Below the pieces are notes generated by a model. The model was given only the letters and a program-made list of their open reading frames with translations. It ran no database searches and was not told the DNA's origin. From positions 62,001 to 126,000 of the forward strand of contig NZ_NPDX01000005.1 of the NCBI RefSeq assembly GCF_002811945.1: DNA of 64,000 bases, written 5' to 3'. Origin of the DNA: Leptospira harrisiae. Its GTDB lineage: Bacteria; Spirochaetota; Leptospiria; Leptospirales; Leptospiraceae. This document shows positions 29,502-38,333 of this stretch, piece after piece (positions within the stretch are counted from its first letter, which is position 1; each line of letters opens with the position of its first letter). The position numbers and the translations under genes are program-made.

Positions 29502-31079
29502 ATGTCTCGCCGTTCTTTTCACAGTTTCTACACACTAACCCTCGTTTTTATTGCGTTCTTACCACAAATTATTTCTGGGAAAGAAATTTCCATTCTTCCT
29601 GCCTATATCTCTGGTGAAGTACCGCCAGTTCTTGGGACACGACGCGAGGCGGGTTTTGAATTGTCCCGCCTATCCCGACACTATTTAAAAAGAAATTTTT
29701 TTACTGAAATAACAGATCCGAAACTTGTAGAAAATTATCTAAACGAATCAGAATGGAACGAAGAAAGCGAATTAAAAGACCAAGATCTTTTTTCTTTTTG
29801 TAACGAATGGGAATCACATTTTGTAGTGCAAGACCAGATAGATTTTGGAAATCCTATTTTAGTTAAAACTGTTATCTTCAATTGTAAAAACCAAACTAGG
29901 CAAACCATCCAATCCAAGCTGATATCAAATTTTGTATTAGCATATGAAAAACATAACGATAAAAGTTTCCGTTTTTTACCTCCACGGTTTTATGAAAAGA
30001 AAAACAAAATTACTCCTAATTATGAGATAGGCCTATTTATAGATATCCACTCATCCTACGCATATTACAAAAAAGACGTTTTGAAAAGTTTATCTTCGAT
30101 GTATGACCAAGATGGATTGTATTTGGGTGTGACACTGGTAAAAAAAGATAAAATAGTCACAATCCCACCAACAAAAGAACATATTGAAATTAAGAAACTG
30201 ATGGAAGAAACGGGATGGCAAGGTAACAACCAAGCCGAATCAATTCTATCCGCATTACAAGGATTAAAGTCAAAGGTTTCCTCTGGAAAAAAAGAATCTA
30301 GAAAACTGTTTTTATTACTCTCCTCTGCTGTAAAAGACAAATCAGGTTCCATCATCATGGCTTTGAATGATCTGCGACATATGGAAATCGAACCCGTTCT
30401 ATTAATTCCAAATCATTCGGAACTAAGCACCATTAGAGAATTACAAAGGATTGGGAAAGCAAGTAATAGCCGAGTTGTTGGAATTACGGAATACCAAAAG
30501 ATAGGGACATCCGAAGGTTATGAATACCTCTACTTAAACCAATTCAATGTGTATTCTTCGGTGGAAGAATTGCCGATGCCTTTCAACTGGAATCAAAACC
30601 AAATCAAAAAATATGATGCTTCCCTCGTTCGTGCCGCAGTGGATGTGATCACTCCTTATAATCTTTACCTTGCTTACGAAAAAATTTCCGACAAACGTGT
30701 ATTGGAAAAAGAAGAGATTAAAACCGATTTGGAATATATACTTCGAACGGAATCCAATTCTGACCAAACAGAAAAAGATAGATTCCAAACAGTTCTTGTG
30801 GAATCAAAAGGAGAGGCCATTTGGATACAGTTACCTTATGATGTGGTTGTTACCAAAGGAAAAGAATATTTGATCCAAACCACTTTTGTTTTGGATCCGC
30901 TTTCCACTTGGGGCGTAAAAAATGCTCCAGCAGAAACGAATTTATATAAAATCAATACAACCTATCCAAAAACGCTTTTGGTAAAACCTTCCCAGGCAAA
31001 AAAGTTTTTAGATACAAATAAAATTAGAGAATTTAATGGATATCTGCAAGGGACAGTGAGTGTCATCAAAAAGAAGTAA
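29502..31079 (+). CDS. Secreted protein with a degenerate VWA-like domain, function unknown
   Basis: The 525-residue protein has a signal peptide (LTLVFIAFLPQIISG). In the middle, IGLFIDIHSS looks like the first strand of a von Willebrand A domain with a worn metal site (D-x-H-S-S), followed by LYLGVTLV, an Asn in the place of the metal-site Thr (WQGNNQAESILSALQGL), and a strand RKLFLLLSSA lacking the usual Asp-Gly. The N-terminal part and the beta-rich C-terminal part match nothing I know. Its last 20 bases overlap the next gene, so the two are coupled. Confidence 0.75.
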   Translation: MSRRSFHSFYTLTLVFIAFLPQIISGKEISILPAYISGEVPPVLGTRREAGFELSRLSRHYLKRNFFTEITDPKLVENYLNESEWNEESELKDQDLFSFCNEWESHFVVQDQIDFGNPILVKTVIFNCKNQTRQTIQSKLISNFVLAYEKHNDKSFRFLPPRFYEKKNKITPNYEIGLFIDIHSSYAYYKKDVLKSLSSMYDQDGLYLGVTLVKKDKIVTIPPTKEHIEIKKLMEETGWQGNNQAESILSALQGLKSKVSSGKKESRKLFLLLSSAVKDKSGSIIMALNDLRHMEIEPVLLIPNHSELSTIRELQRIGKASNSRVVGITEYQKIGTSEGYEYLYLNQFNVYSSVEELPMPFNWNQNQIKKYDASLVRAAVDVITPYNLYLAYEKISDKRVLEKEEIKTDLEYILRTESNSDQTEKDRFQTVLVESKGEAIWIQLPYDVVVTKGKEYLIQTTFVLDPLSTWGVKNAPAETNLYKINTTYPKTLLVKPSQAKKFLDTNKIREFNGYLQGTVSVIKKK

Positions 31080-31947
31080 ACCAACTTCCGAATGGATTTC
31101 CAGCGGGTCTGATATTCAAAAGATTCGCAACCAATGGATCGAAACTTCTAATTCCAGCTTACCGATGTTAGTCATTGGAGAAAGAGGTGTAGGAAAAAGT
31201 TTTTGGATCCAAAAGAGTTTAGAACAAAAAAATATATTACCAAACACAATCATTCGTTTGGATTTTTCGTATCCAATGCCATTCGCCGAATCCTTGGAAA
31301 AAATCAAATCATCGAAACAAATAGTTACCCTTTTCATTGATCATATCACAAAAGCAAAACCGGAAGAAGTTTTGTTATTACACCAATGGTGGAAATCAGA
31401 AAAATATGAAGAAAAGTCTAAAGTAAATTTATATTGGGAAATTCATTCTGAAGAAGTAGAAATTTTAAACCAAAAGAATGTGTATGCTGACTTCTATGAT
31501 CAGTTAAAGTCCTTTCGGTTTGAACTTCCCAATCTGAAAAAAAGAATTTCTGAATTACCCTTATTTGTTTCTCAATTTTTAGAAGAAGCAAATACTGATC
31601 TCGGAAAAAAAATAACAGGGATAGAAGAAGAGTTTTTTGTATTCTTTAAAAACAAAACGTTTACTAGGAATCTTTCTGAATTACGAGATATGATCTTTGC
31701 CCTTGTTGGATTTTCTTCCAGCAAACAATTGCATTGGAAGCAGATTCCTTCCCATTTTTTTGAAAACCAATTGTCTGATTTGGAGGTAAAACCAGGGATT
31801 AGTTTGGAAACTTATGAAAAAGAAATCATCAAAGCCAATTTGATTTATACGAAAGGGAATAGAGAAAAAGCTGCCAAATTACTGGGAATTTCTGAAAGAA
31901 ATTTATATCGCAAATTGCATGAATATCATTTGGAAGATCTTTCTTGA
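31060..31947 (+). CDS. Truncated NtrC-like ATPase with Fis-type helix-turn-helix
   Basis: The 295-residue product starts at GTG 31060, 8 bases after AGGG and inside the previous gene. It has Walker A GERGVGKS at residues 43-50, a putative Walker B strand IVTLFIDHITKA, and a C-terminal Fis-type helix-turn-helix (YTKGNREKAAKLLGISERNLYRKLHEY). The GAFTGA loop that contacts sigma-54 is absent and there is no receiver domain. It therefore resembles an enhancer-binding protein that has lost sigma-54 contact, or a sensor of the neighbouring secreted protein's pathway. Target genes are unknown. It converges with holA, overlapping by 22 bases. Confidence 0.78.
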   Translation: MSSKRSKPTSEWISSGSDIQKIRNQWIETSNSSLPMLVIGERGVGKSFWIQKSLEQKNILPNTIIRLDFSYPMPFAESLEKIKSSKQIVTLFIDHITKAKPEEVLLLHQWWKSEKYEEKSKVNLYWEIHSEEVEILNQKNVYADFYDQLKSFRFELPNLKKRISELPLFVSQFLEEANTDLGKKITGIEEEFFVFFKNKTFTRNLSELRDMIFALVGFSSSKQLHWKQIPSHFFENQLSDLEVKPGISLETYEKEIIKANLIYTKGNREKAAKLLGISERNLYRKLHEYHLEDLS

Positions 31948-33035
31948 AGTAAGGAAAAGAGGTGCATAATTTTTTGTAAAAAGTAGTTCCTTCCTTCTTC
32001 ATCGCGTAGACCCGATTTGAATTTGATATTCATTTCAATTACTTGGTCATAAAACAAATCTAAAGTTTTATCCGTAAATAAAGCAGAATCAGAAACCAAT
32101 TGCTTTCTTACAAAATTTTTCCTCGCATCAGAATAACTTCCTGTTTTTAAAAGTTCATCCATGATCGGAATGGGAACTTCACCATTATGCCTTGCCCGTA
32201 TGACTTTGATTTTGCGAATCTCATCCAGTTTGTAACTGAGTCTAGTTAAGAAACTAAGGATCTCTGAATTTTGGTCTCCAAACTTTGTGAATTCTTTAAA
32301 AAAATCTACCTTACGTTTTTGGACTAAGGTCTCCACAAGAACATTTGTATTTAGTTCATTTTGGCTAAACAAAACAGAATTCACATCATCGATTGTAAAT
32401 TTAGAACGGTGTAGGTATTGTTTGAGTTTTTTTACACTTTTTAAATAAGCACCTACATTGGCAGGAATGCGATGGATGAATTCTTCGGCAGCATTCGGTT
32501 CAAAGTGTACTTGTTCCTGATCACAAACTTCTTTGAAAACTTTGGGATAATCGCTTGGATACAGAAACTTAGTTTTGTAATAGTTTAAGGTTCCTTGGAA
32601 AAGTTGGACCAAACCTTGTGGGACATCTTTTCCATCGTAATGAACAATAAGAAAAATTTCATCGGAAACAGAGGTTATGTTTTTGCGAAAACCAGAGGCA
32701 AAGTCTTTCCATTCTTGTGCGGCTTTTGCATCAAGTATGGGTTTAAAAAGTGCAGCAGCTTGTTTGACTATAATGAGTTTTCTAGGATAAAACATGTCAG
32801 GAGTAAACAGTTCTGCAAAAAGTTTTGCCTGTTCCCCTGATTCAGAAACGATCAGAATGATCTCATAGGCTCCTGATGATTTCGAAAGAGCTTCTTTGTA
32901 ATGATCGATGATAAGTTCGAATTCATAGGAATCTTCCCCCGAATAGGCAAAAAATTGCGGAAGGTTACTAGTCTGGGTTTTGAAGAGTTGGAAAAGAGAG
33001 GTAAATTCTCTCGCTTGTGATTTTTTTGTTTCCAT
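31926..33035 (-). CDS. holA: DNA polymerase III delta subunit (clamp-loader wrench)
   Basis: The 369-residue product fits HolA: FFAYSGEDSYEFELIIDHY at the position of the degenerate nucleotide site, AELFTPDMFYPRKLIIVKQA, FLIVHYDGKD, then FEPNAAEEFIHRIPANVGAYLKSVKKLKQYL and FSQNELNTNVLVETL. Delta opens the beta clamp. The subunit is poorly conserved in sequence, so the call rests on these ordered motifs and length. tau, delta prime and beta are all encoded in this window. Confidence 0.88.
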   Translation of the reverse strand: METKKSQAREFTSLFQLFKTQTSNLPQFFAYSGEDSYEFELIIDHYKEALSKSSGAYEIILIVSESGEQAKLFAELFTPDMFYPRKLIIVKQAAALFKPILDAKAAQEWKDFASGFRKNITSVSDEIFLIVHYDGKDVPQGLVQLFQGTLNYYKTKFLYPSDYPKVFKEVCDQEQVHFEPNAAEEFIHRIPANVGAYLKSVKKLKQYLHRSKFTIDDVNSVLFSQNELNTNVLVETLVQKRKVDFFKEFTKFGDQNSEILSFLTRLSYKLDEIRKIKVIRARHNGEVPIPIMDELLKTGSYSDARKNFVRKQLVSDSALFTDKTLDLFYDQVIEMNIKFKSGLRDEEGRNYFLQKIMHLFSLLQERSSK

Positions 33036-33086
33036 TTTCGTAAATCCGGTCTAATCTTTCGATAGGATCGAGGCGATATTCATAGT

Positions 33087-33317
33087 ATGGAAATCTCAAG
33101 TAATGTGGCAAGAGTTTCAGGACTAGGCGAACCGTATATGTATGTGTCTCCCGCATACAATACCCAAGCAGTGGAGCAAGTGGAAGAAATTCAATCGCGC
33201 TCGTACCAGCCTAAATATGTTTCTGGTGAAACAGAAAAAAAAGCAGCGGAAGTCCAAACAAGTCCGGATGCCAAAGCGGCCTACAAACCGGGAAATTTAG
33301 TCAACTTATACGCGTAA
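33087..33317 (+). CDS. Small protein of unknown function
   Basis: The 76-residue reading frame encodes a polar, probably disordered protein (many Gln, Glu, Ser, Pro, Tyr) with ISSNVARVSGLGEPYMYVSP at the start and KPGNLVNLYA at the end. There is no signal peptide or membrane segment. It is read away from holA (51 bases between starts) and overlaps the 3' end of maf by 17 bases. Codon use is normal for the window. It could be a conserved small leptospiral protein; no function can be given. Confidence 0.55.
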   Translation: MEISSNVARVSGLGEPYMYVSPAYNTQAVEQVEEIQSRSYQPKYVSGETEKKAAEVQTSPDAKAAYKPGNLVNLYA

Positions 33318-33909
33318 TAGACCTTTCCCAGAATGGCAACCAAACCGAAGAAAGTGCAAAAAAACTTCGGAGGGGAAATCCCAGCACATTGGTATAGGAA
33401 CCAACTCGTTCTAATACCGGGCCATTTTCATCCTGGATTCCATAGGATCCAGCTTTGTCAAATGGTTGGCACCTCAAAATATAATCCCGAATCTCAGCTT
33501 CCTTCCAGTTCTTAAATAAGATTTTTGTTTCTTCATAAAAGAAATCAAACTTTGTTCCAATACGTAAACCTGCTCCAGAAAAGACTGAATGTTTTTTCCC
33601 AGAAAGGGTTCGGAGTATGCGAACCGCATCTTCTAAGTCGATCGGTTTGTGTAAAATTTCATTTTCAAATACAACAATGGTATCGGCTGCGAGGTATAAG
33701 TTGTTTTTCTCAGCTTGATCTCCCAATTTAGAGTGAACCATTCGTTCTAAGTAAACTAAAGGGAATTCTCCTGGAATTTGCGTTTCATCAATGTTTGCTG
33801 GTTCCACTTGGAATGAAAATCCAAGATCAGTGAGTATTTGGATCCGTCTTGGTGATGTCGATTTGAGTATAAACAAATTCTTGCTATTCCTTACGGGATA
33901 TTGTTTCAT
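33301..33909 (-). CDS. maf: Maf-like nucleotide pyrophosphatase
   Basis: Maf proteins hydrolyse non-canonical or modified NTPs (dTTP, UTP, m7GTP depending on subgroup). The 202 residues have the signature STSPRRIQIL at residues 17-26, YLAADTIVVFENEILHKPID, and FDKAGSYGIQ. The signature is usually preceded by Leu-Ala, here Leu-Lys, a small variation. Its ATG is 6 bases from the start of the divergent lipoprotein gene. Confidence 0.92.
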   Translation of the reverse strand: MKQYPVRNSKNLFILKSTSPRRIQILTDLGFSFQVEPANIDETQIPGEFPLVYLERMVHSKLGDQAEKNNLYLAADTIVVFENEILHKPIDLEDAVRILRTLSGKKHSVFSGAGLRIGTKFDFFYEETKILFKNWKEAEIRDYILRCQPFDKAGSYGIQDENGPVLERVGSYTNVLGFPLRSFFALSSVWLPFWERSITRIS

Positions 33910-33915
33910 TTCATT

Positions 33916-34158
33916 ATGATGAGTCCTCGACTTTTGGCTATTTTTTTATGGGCGATCGTTTTTGTTTTTGGATGCAAACGAGGTTTTTCGGAAGACATCC
34001 AAGATTGTAATCCTGTAGCAGATTACTATGAAAAAGGAACACACTACATAAGAAGAGATTTGGTTCGGGATGATAATACTTTAGATTATAAAAAACTTTT
34101 GGAAGACACAAAACCTCAAGCTAGCGATTGTTATCCTTCCAATCACGAGGTAAAATGA
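33916..34158 (+). CDS. Small putative lipoprotein
   Basis: From ATG 33916 (or ATG 33919, or TTG 33901) the product is about 80 residues: signal peptide SPRLLAIFLWAIVFVFGC with a lipobox-like FVFGC, then a 60-residue polar domain with two further cysteines (DCNPVADYYEKG and SDCYPSN). No family is recognised. Its TGA overlaps the ATG of the next gene by 4 bases, so it is coupled to the SDR gene. Confidence 0.7.
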   Translation: MMSPRLLAIFLWAIVFVFGCKRGFSEDIQDCNPVADYYEKGTHYIRRDLVRDDNTLDYKKLLEDTKPQASDCYPSNHEVK

Positions 34159-34892
34159 ATTTATTTGATGTAAAAGGAAAATCGATTTTGATCACTGGTG
34201 CCAGCCGAGGTATTGGAAAAACTTTGGCATTAGGTTTTAGAGATGCAGGAGCCATTGTCTATGGTGCAGGTTCCAGACCGGAATCTATTGAATGGATGGC
34301 CAAAGAAGGAATCAATGGTGTTGTTCTTGATGTACGTAACGAAGGTGCCGCATTTGAAATCATTGGCCAAATCAGAGCAAAACATGGAAAACTCAATACA
34401 CTCATTAACAATGCAGGGATCGCAACGAACACTCCTGCTTCTGGATTTAAAGAAGAAGAATTGCAAAACATAGTCCAAACAAACTACGTAGGTGTGTTTC
34501 GCAATTGTCAGGCATATTACAAACATCACAAAAAAGAAGGCGGAAACATCATCAACGTGGCTTCCGTTCTTGGAATGGTAGGAAGTAAACTTGCATCAGT
34601 GTATTCAGGTACGAAAGGCGCTGTCATTACTTTATCCAAAGCCCTTGCCATCGAATGGTGTAACAATGGTTACAGAGTGAATGTCATTTGTCCGGGGCTT
34701 ATTGATACAGAAATGACTGATATGATCAAAGATAAAGAATTTATCATGAAACAAGTGCTTGCTGGTATTCCTATGGGTAGACTTGGCAAACCGGAAGAGT
34801 TACTGGGAGCAGCGATCTATTTGGCATCTGATTCTTCTTCTTATATGACAGGCCAGTGCATCGTTTTGGATGGGGGGCTCACAGCACAATAG
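34155..34892 (+). CDS. Short-chain dehydrogenase/reductase (SDR), FabG-like
   Basis: The 245-residue classical SDR has the NAD(P) motif TGASRGIGK at residues 15-23, NNAG, the active-site Ser in NVASVLGM and YSGTKGA (YxxxK), then NVICPGLIDTEM and the C-terminal GQCIVLDGGLTAQ. ATG 34155 follows GAGGT and overlaps the lipoprotein stop. Substrate cannot be read; gluconate or 3-oxoacyl reductases are typical close relatives. Confidence 0.9.
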   Translation: MNLFDVKGKSILITGASRGIGKTLALGFRDAGAIVYGAGSRPESIEWMAKEGINGVVLDVRNEGAAFEIIGQIRAKHGKLNTLINNAGIATNTPASGFKEEELQNIVQTNYVGVFRNCQAYYKHHKKEGGNIINVASVLGMVGSKLASVYSGTKGAVITLSKALAIEWCNNGYRVNVICPGLIDTEMTDMIKDKEFIMKQVLAGIPMGRLGKPEELLGAAIYLASDSSSYMTGQCIVLDGGLTAQ

Positions 34893-34907
34893 TTGCTGTT
34901 AAATTTT

Positions 34908-35534
34908 ATGATTCTTTATCTCCATCCAGAAAATCCCGAAATCCGAAAACTCAAACAAATTTCGGACAGACTGAAGGATGGAGCCGTGTATATTTTTCCA
35001 ACTGACACGGTTTATGCGATCATTGCCGATGCTCATTCTAAGCTGGGAGTTGAGAAAATATACGCCATTCGTAAACTTCCCAAAGACAAACCACTTTCTC
35101 TGATGTGCAAAGACATTTCAATGGCCTCCAATTTCATTGAATATTTACCAAATTCAGCTTACAGACTGATGAAACGTGTCACACCCGGACCCTTTACCTT
35201 CGTTTTAAAGGCCAATAAAAACCTTCCAAAACCTTCAGTGGTTCACCATAAGGATAAACAAATTGGTATTAGAATACCCGATCACATCTACTTAAGTGAA
35301 CTTTTAAAAATTCATGACTCTCCTCTCACGTCCACTTCTGCCTTTTGTGATGATGAGTTCATAATCGACATTGATGATTTAGAATCTATTTATGGTAACC
35401 AAGTGGATGGGATTATAGATGGTGGGATTGTGAAAACAGAACTTTCCACAATTTTACAAATCAATGATGACTCGATTGATTTGATTCGTGAAGGAAAAGG
35501 ATACGATCTGATTGCCGGAGAAATCTCAGGTTAA
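34908..35534 (+). CDS. YrdC/YciO/Sua5-family protein (threonylcarbamoyladenylate synthase-like)
   Basis: The 208-residue product has the YrdC fold motifs: YIFPTDTVYAIIADA, IYAIRKLPKDKPLSLMCKD, MKRVTPGPFTFVLKA and a late STSAF. Its start (ILYLHPENPEIRKL) resembles the YciO branch more than TsaC. The YrdC fold makes threonylcarbamoyl-AMP for t6A37 of tRNA, and the partners tsaE and tsaB lie about 6 kb downstream on the other strand; whether this copy does the t6A step is uncertain. Start ATG 34908 is preferred over TTG 34893. Confidence 0.85.
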   Translation: MILYLHPENPEIRKLKQISDRLKDGAVYIFPTDTVYAIIADAHSKLGVEKIYAIRKLPKDKPLSLMCKDISMASNFIEYLPNSAYRLMKRVTPGPFTFVLKANKNLPKPSVVHHKDKQIGIRIPDHIYLSELLKIHDSPLTSTSAFCDDEFIIDIDDLESIYGNQVDGIIDGGIVKTELSTILQINDDSIDLIREGKGYDLIAGEISG

Positions 35535-35559
35535 AATGAATCCTCTTAGTTAAATTAAT

Positions 35560-36648
35560 TTAAAATATGATACCGGGAATTTTTTTTAGATGGGCTTCGT
35601 AACCAAACATTCTTTTTTCTGAATGTTTTGGAAGTTTTAATGGAATTTCATTCCTCGTGTATTTTAAAATAGGTATGATTTTATACCCATGGGAATAAAC
35701 CCAAACCGGTTCCGTAATTACATTTTTAATTCGTTTTTGTTTCTGTGAATTGATTTCTAATTCGAAAGATAAAATAATTCCACCATCAGTGTTTTCTCTA
35801 TTTTGAGCGGACAAAAAATTACCAAGGGAATAAGCAACCAGCCGATCTTCCCAACTTTTTTCTTCTTGGAACTGATCAATTTTTTGCACAACATGTGGAT
35901 GACCTCCAATGATGATATCAGCACCAGCATCGAGTCCAACATTCACCCATTTGGTTTCTGACTTATCTGGTTTTTCTTCATACTCAGTTCCATAATGATA
36001 CCAAAGGATCACAAAATGGTTTCCCCTTTCTTTGGCAAAAGCCACATCTTCCTGAATCTGTTTTTCATTTAGTAATCGAACAATTCGGTCATTTTTAACA
36101 GGAATCCCATTAGTGGAATATGTATAATTATAAATCGCAATTTTGATTCCATTGACCTCGATAAAAAAATCTTTTCTATCTAAGTAATCAGAATTGGATT
36201 TAAATGTTCCAATAGGAGCCATTCCCATTTGTTTTACAGAATCAATTGTATTGTCTATTCCAAAGGCACCTTTGTCAGCAGAATGATTGTTAGCTGTGGA
36301 TAAAATATCGAATCCAACATTTTTGATACCCGTTAAATAGCCGATAGGAGAACCAAATCTAGGGTAACCTGTAAATTCATTCGGATCTGTCGCAATCGTA
36401 GTTTCTAAATTTCCTAATGTTAAATCAGCATCTTGTAATGAATTTGAAACGTATTCGAAACTACTACTGGAATCGTATTGTTTTGATTTCGGAAAATAAT
36501 AGGTTGAGATCTGTGAGTTATGACACATGAGATCACCAACAACTTTAATTCGCACTTGCCTAGTAAAGTAAACATCAGGTAGAGTGTAACAAGATAGGAA
36601 GGAAACAGTGATACACCAAAAATATATAAAACGAAATATTGCAGTCAT
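35560..36648 (-). CDS. CapA-family lipoprotein (metallophosphatase-like)
   Basis: From ATG 36648 the product has 362 residues, with a signal peptide ending FLSC (lipidation likely). The CapA/PgsA phosphatase-like motifs are present: VVGDLMCH, LTLGNLETTI, STANNHSADKG, VILWYHYGTEY, IIIGGHPHVVQ and YSLGNFLSA. CapA proteins take part in poly-gamma-glutamate export in Bacillus; many bacteria have relatives of unknown role. TTG 36675 is a possible earlier start. The start region overlaps the divergent phosphodiesterase gene by 41 bases. Confidence 0.85.
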   Translation of the reverse strand: MTAIFRFIYFWCITVSFLSCYTLPDVYFTRQVRIKVVGDLMCHNSQISTYYFPKSKQYDSSSSFEYVSNSLQDADLTLGNLETTIATDPNEFTGYPRFGSPIGYLTGIKNVGFDILSTANNHSADKGAFGIDNTIDSVKQMGMAPIGTFKSNSDYLDRKDFFIEVNGIKIAIYNYTYSTNGIPVKNDRIVRLLNEKQIQEDVAFAKERGNHFVILWYHYGTEYEEKPDKSETKWVNVGLDAGADIIIGGHPHVVQKIDQFQEEKSWEDRLVAYSLGNFLSAQNRENTDGGIILSFELEINSQKQKRIKNVITEPVWVYSHGYKIIPILKYTRNEIPLKLPKHSEKRMFGYEAHLKKIPGIIF

Positions 36649-38314
36649 AGTTGGTCTGTTTTTGGTACTTTTCAATTGTGGTTGGGAAAAAGATTATAAA
36701 CTTGCTGCCTATCTTTCCATGCAGCCTGATACCGATTTAATATTAGCACCATATCCATTTTATATTTTTGATAGAGAAGCAAGGGATGCAATCACTCTTT
36801 CCCATTATTCAAAGGAGGAAATCAAAAATATTTTAGAAGATCATAATTTGTCCTGGGATGATTTAAAAAACCAATGGGAATTGGATGCGGAAGACGAACA
36901 TTTTTCGAAAGAGGTAAATTACACTTCACACTATACTCAATATTTCTACGATACAGAAATTCCCATTTGGATCTATGGGCCAAAATGGATTCGCACTGGA
37001 CAATATTCTGATGAAATCAACCAACAACATATTCCTTCCATTTACGGGAAAATTTTAGACTTTCCATTTAAGAATACGATTGATGTTTCTTATTTGGATA
37101 AAATCTTCGTAAACCAAAAGGCAAAACCAGAAATCATTGTTACTGTAGTTGTAGACCAAGGTGGAAGACAACTATACAAAGCACATAAAGGTGCTTTTCC
37201 CTTCCTAGAAGATTTAAAAAACAAATCTGCATATTTTAAAAAAGCAAAAGTCGCACATTTAGAATCGCATACAGCTGTCGGACATATGGCCATTGGGACC
37301 GGTGCTTTTCCAAAAGACTCAAAAATCTTTTCAAATGAAATTTATACTTACGCAGATGGAAAAGTTCTCCATAGACCTGTTTACCAAGGTAAAAATAAAG
37401 AATGGGATTTAAACGAGATGCAAGTCCCAAGTTTTGCGGACGAATGGGATCTTTCAAAGAACAATGAACCAGTCATCGTGAGTCAGTGTTATGCGGCAAG
37501 AGCGGCAGTTGGTATGGGAGGACATGGAAAACAATACTCCCCCATGATAAAAAATTCTGCGGAAAGTCCTCCAGATAGCGATTACGTTTATTGGCAAGAT
37601 GTAAAAAATCTATCTTGGTCAACATATAATGATGCTTACCTTGTACCTAAGTCAGTACAAAAGTACAATCTGTACAAATTCTATTTTGACCATAAAAAAG
37701 ATATTTCTACGCATTTCGAAGCCAAAGATCCAATCGACTTAATTGCAAAAATCCATCATTTTCAAGGATCAGAATTTCAAGCAATGATGGATGGAGCTCT
37801 CTTTCGTGATACTCTTACAGAAACCATTCTCAATACGAAGAAAGATAAAGATGGTATCACAGATCTTGCGTATGTAACTTTAAAGGCTACAGATGCTGTG
37901 GGTCATTTGTATGGTTGGGAATCGAAAGAAGCAGAACAGGTTTTAAAAGCTACGGATAAAGAAATCCGAACTATCTTTGAATTTCTAAAAACTAATTATG
38001 GTGATAACTTTATTATGGTGGTAACGGCTGATCATGGTGCAGCCCCAATGCCAGAAATTTCCAATGGACTTTTTCTAAGTCATGAAACTTTTTTTGATTC
38101 TGTGAATGAACTATTGCCAGAATCAGAAAGAACCAAACGTTCTCTAGTGAAATGGGTAGCGCATTCACAATTGTCTTTGGATCGAGATTTGATGAAAACT
38201 TATCAAATCAGTGAAGAAGCCATCATTCAAAAGATCATGTCGATTCAAGTGAAAGATAGACAGTTTTTTAGAAAGGTGTGGAAACGAGAAGAAATCCCGA
38301 ATCTATCTTTATAA
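36608..38314 (+). CDS. Alkaline-phosphatase-superfamily lipoprotein (type I phosphodiesterase-like)
   Basis: The 568-residue protein starts at GTG 36608, 5 bases after AAGGA. The signal peptide ends VLFNC (lipidation). Superfamily landmarks are VTVVVDQGGRQ, the nucleophile region ESHTAVGHMAIGTGAFP, LKATDAVGHLYG and VVTADHGAAPMP, which give the two-metal site. This resembles phosphodiesterases or PafA-type phosphatases. Substrate unknown. Its start lies inside the oppositely read CapA gene. Confidence 0.88.
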   Translation: MIHQKYIKRNIAVIVGLFLVLFNCGWEKDYKLAAYLSMQPDTDLILAPYPFYIFDREARDAITLSHYSKEEIKNILEDHNLSWDDLKNQWELDAEDEHFSKEVNYTSHYTQYFYDTEIPIWIYGPKWIRTGQYSDEINQQHIPSIYGKILDFPFKNTIDVSYLDKIFVNQKAKPEIIVTVVVDQGGRQLYKAHKGAFPFLEDLKNKSAYFKKAKVAHLESHTAVGHMAIGTGAFPKDSKIFSNEIYTYADGKVLHRPVYQGKNKEWDLNEMQVPSFADEWDLSKNNEPVIVSQCYAARAAVGMGGHGKQYSPMIKNSAESPPDSDYVYWQDVKNLSWSTYNDAYLVPKSVQKYNLYKFYFDHKKDISTHFEAKDPIDLIAKIHHFQGSEFQAMMDGALFRDTLTETILNTKKDKDGITDLAYVTLKATDAVGHLYGWESKEAEQVLKATDKEIRTIFEFLKTNYGDNFIMVVTADHGAAPMPEISNGLFLSHETFFDSVNELLPESERTKRSLVKWVAHSQLSLDRDLMKTYQISEEAIIQKIMSIQVKDRQFFRKVWKREEIPNLSL

Positions 38315-38333
38315 AATAGATTCGGAACTACCG

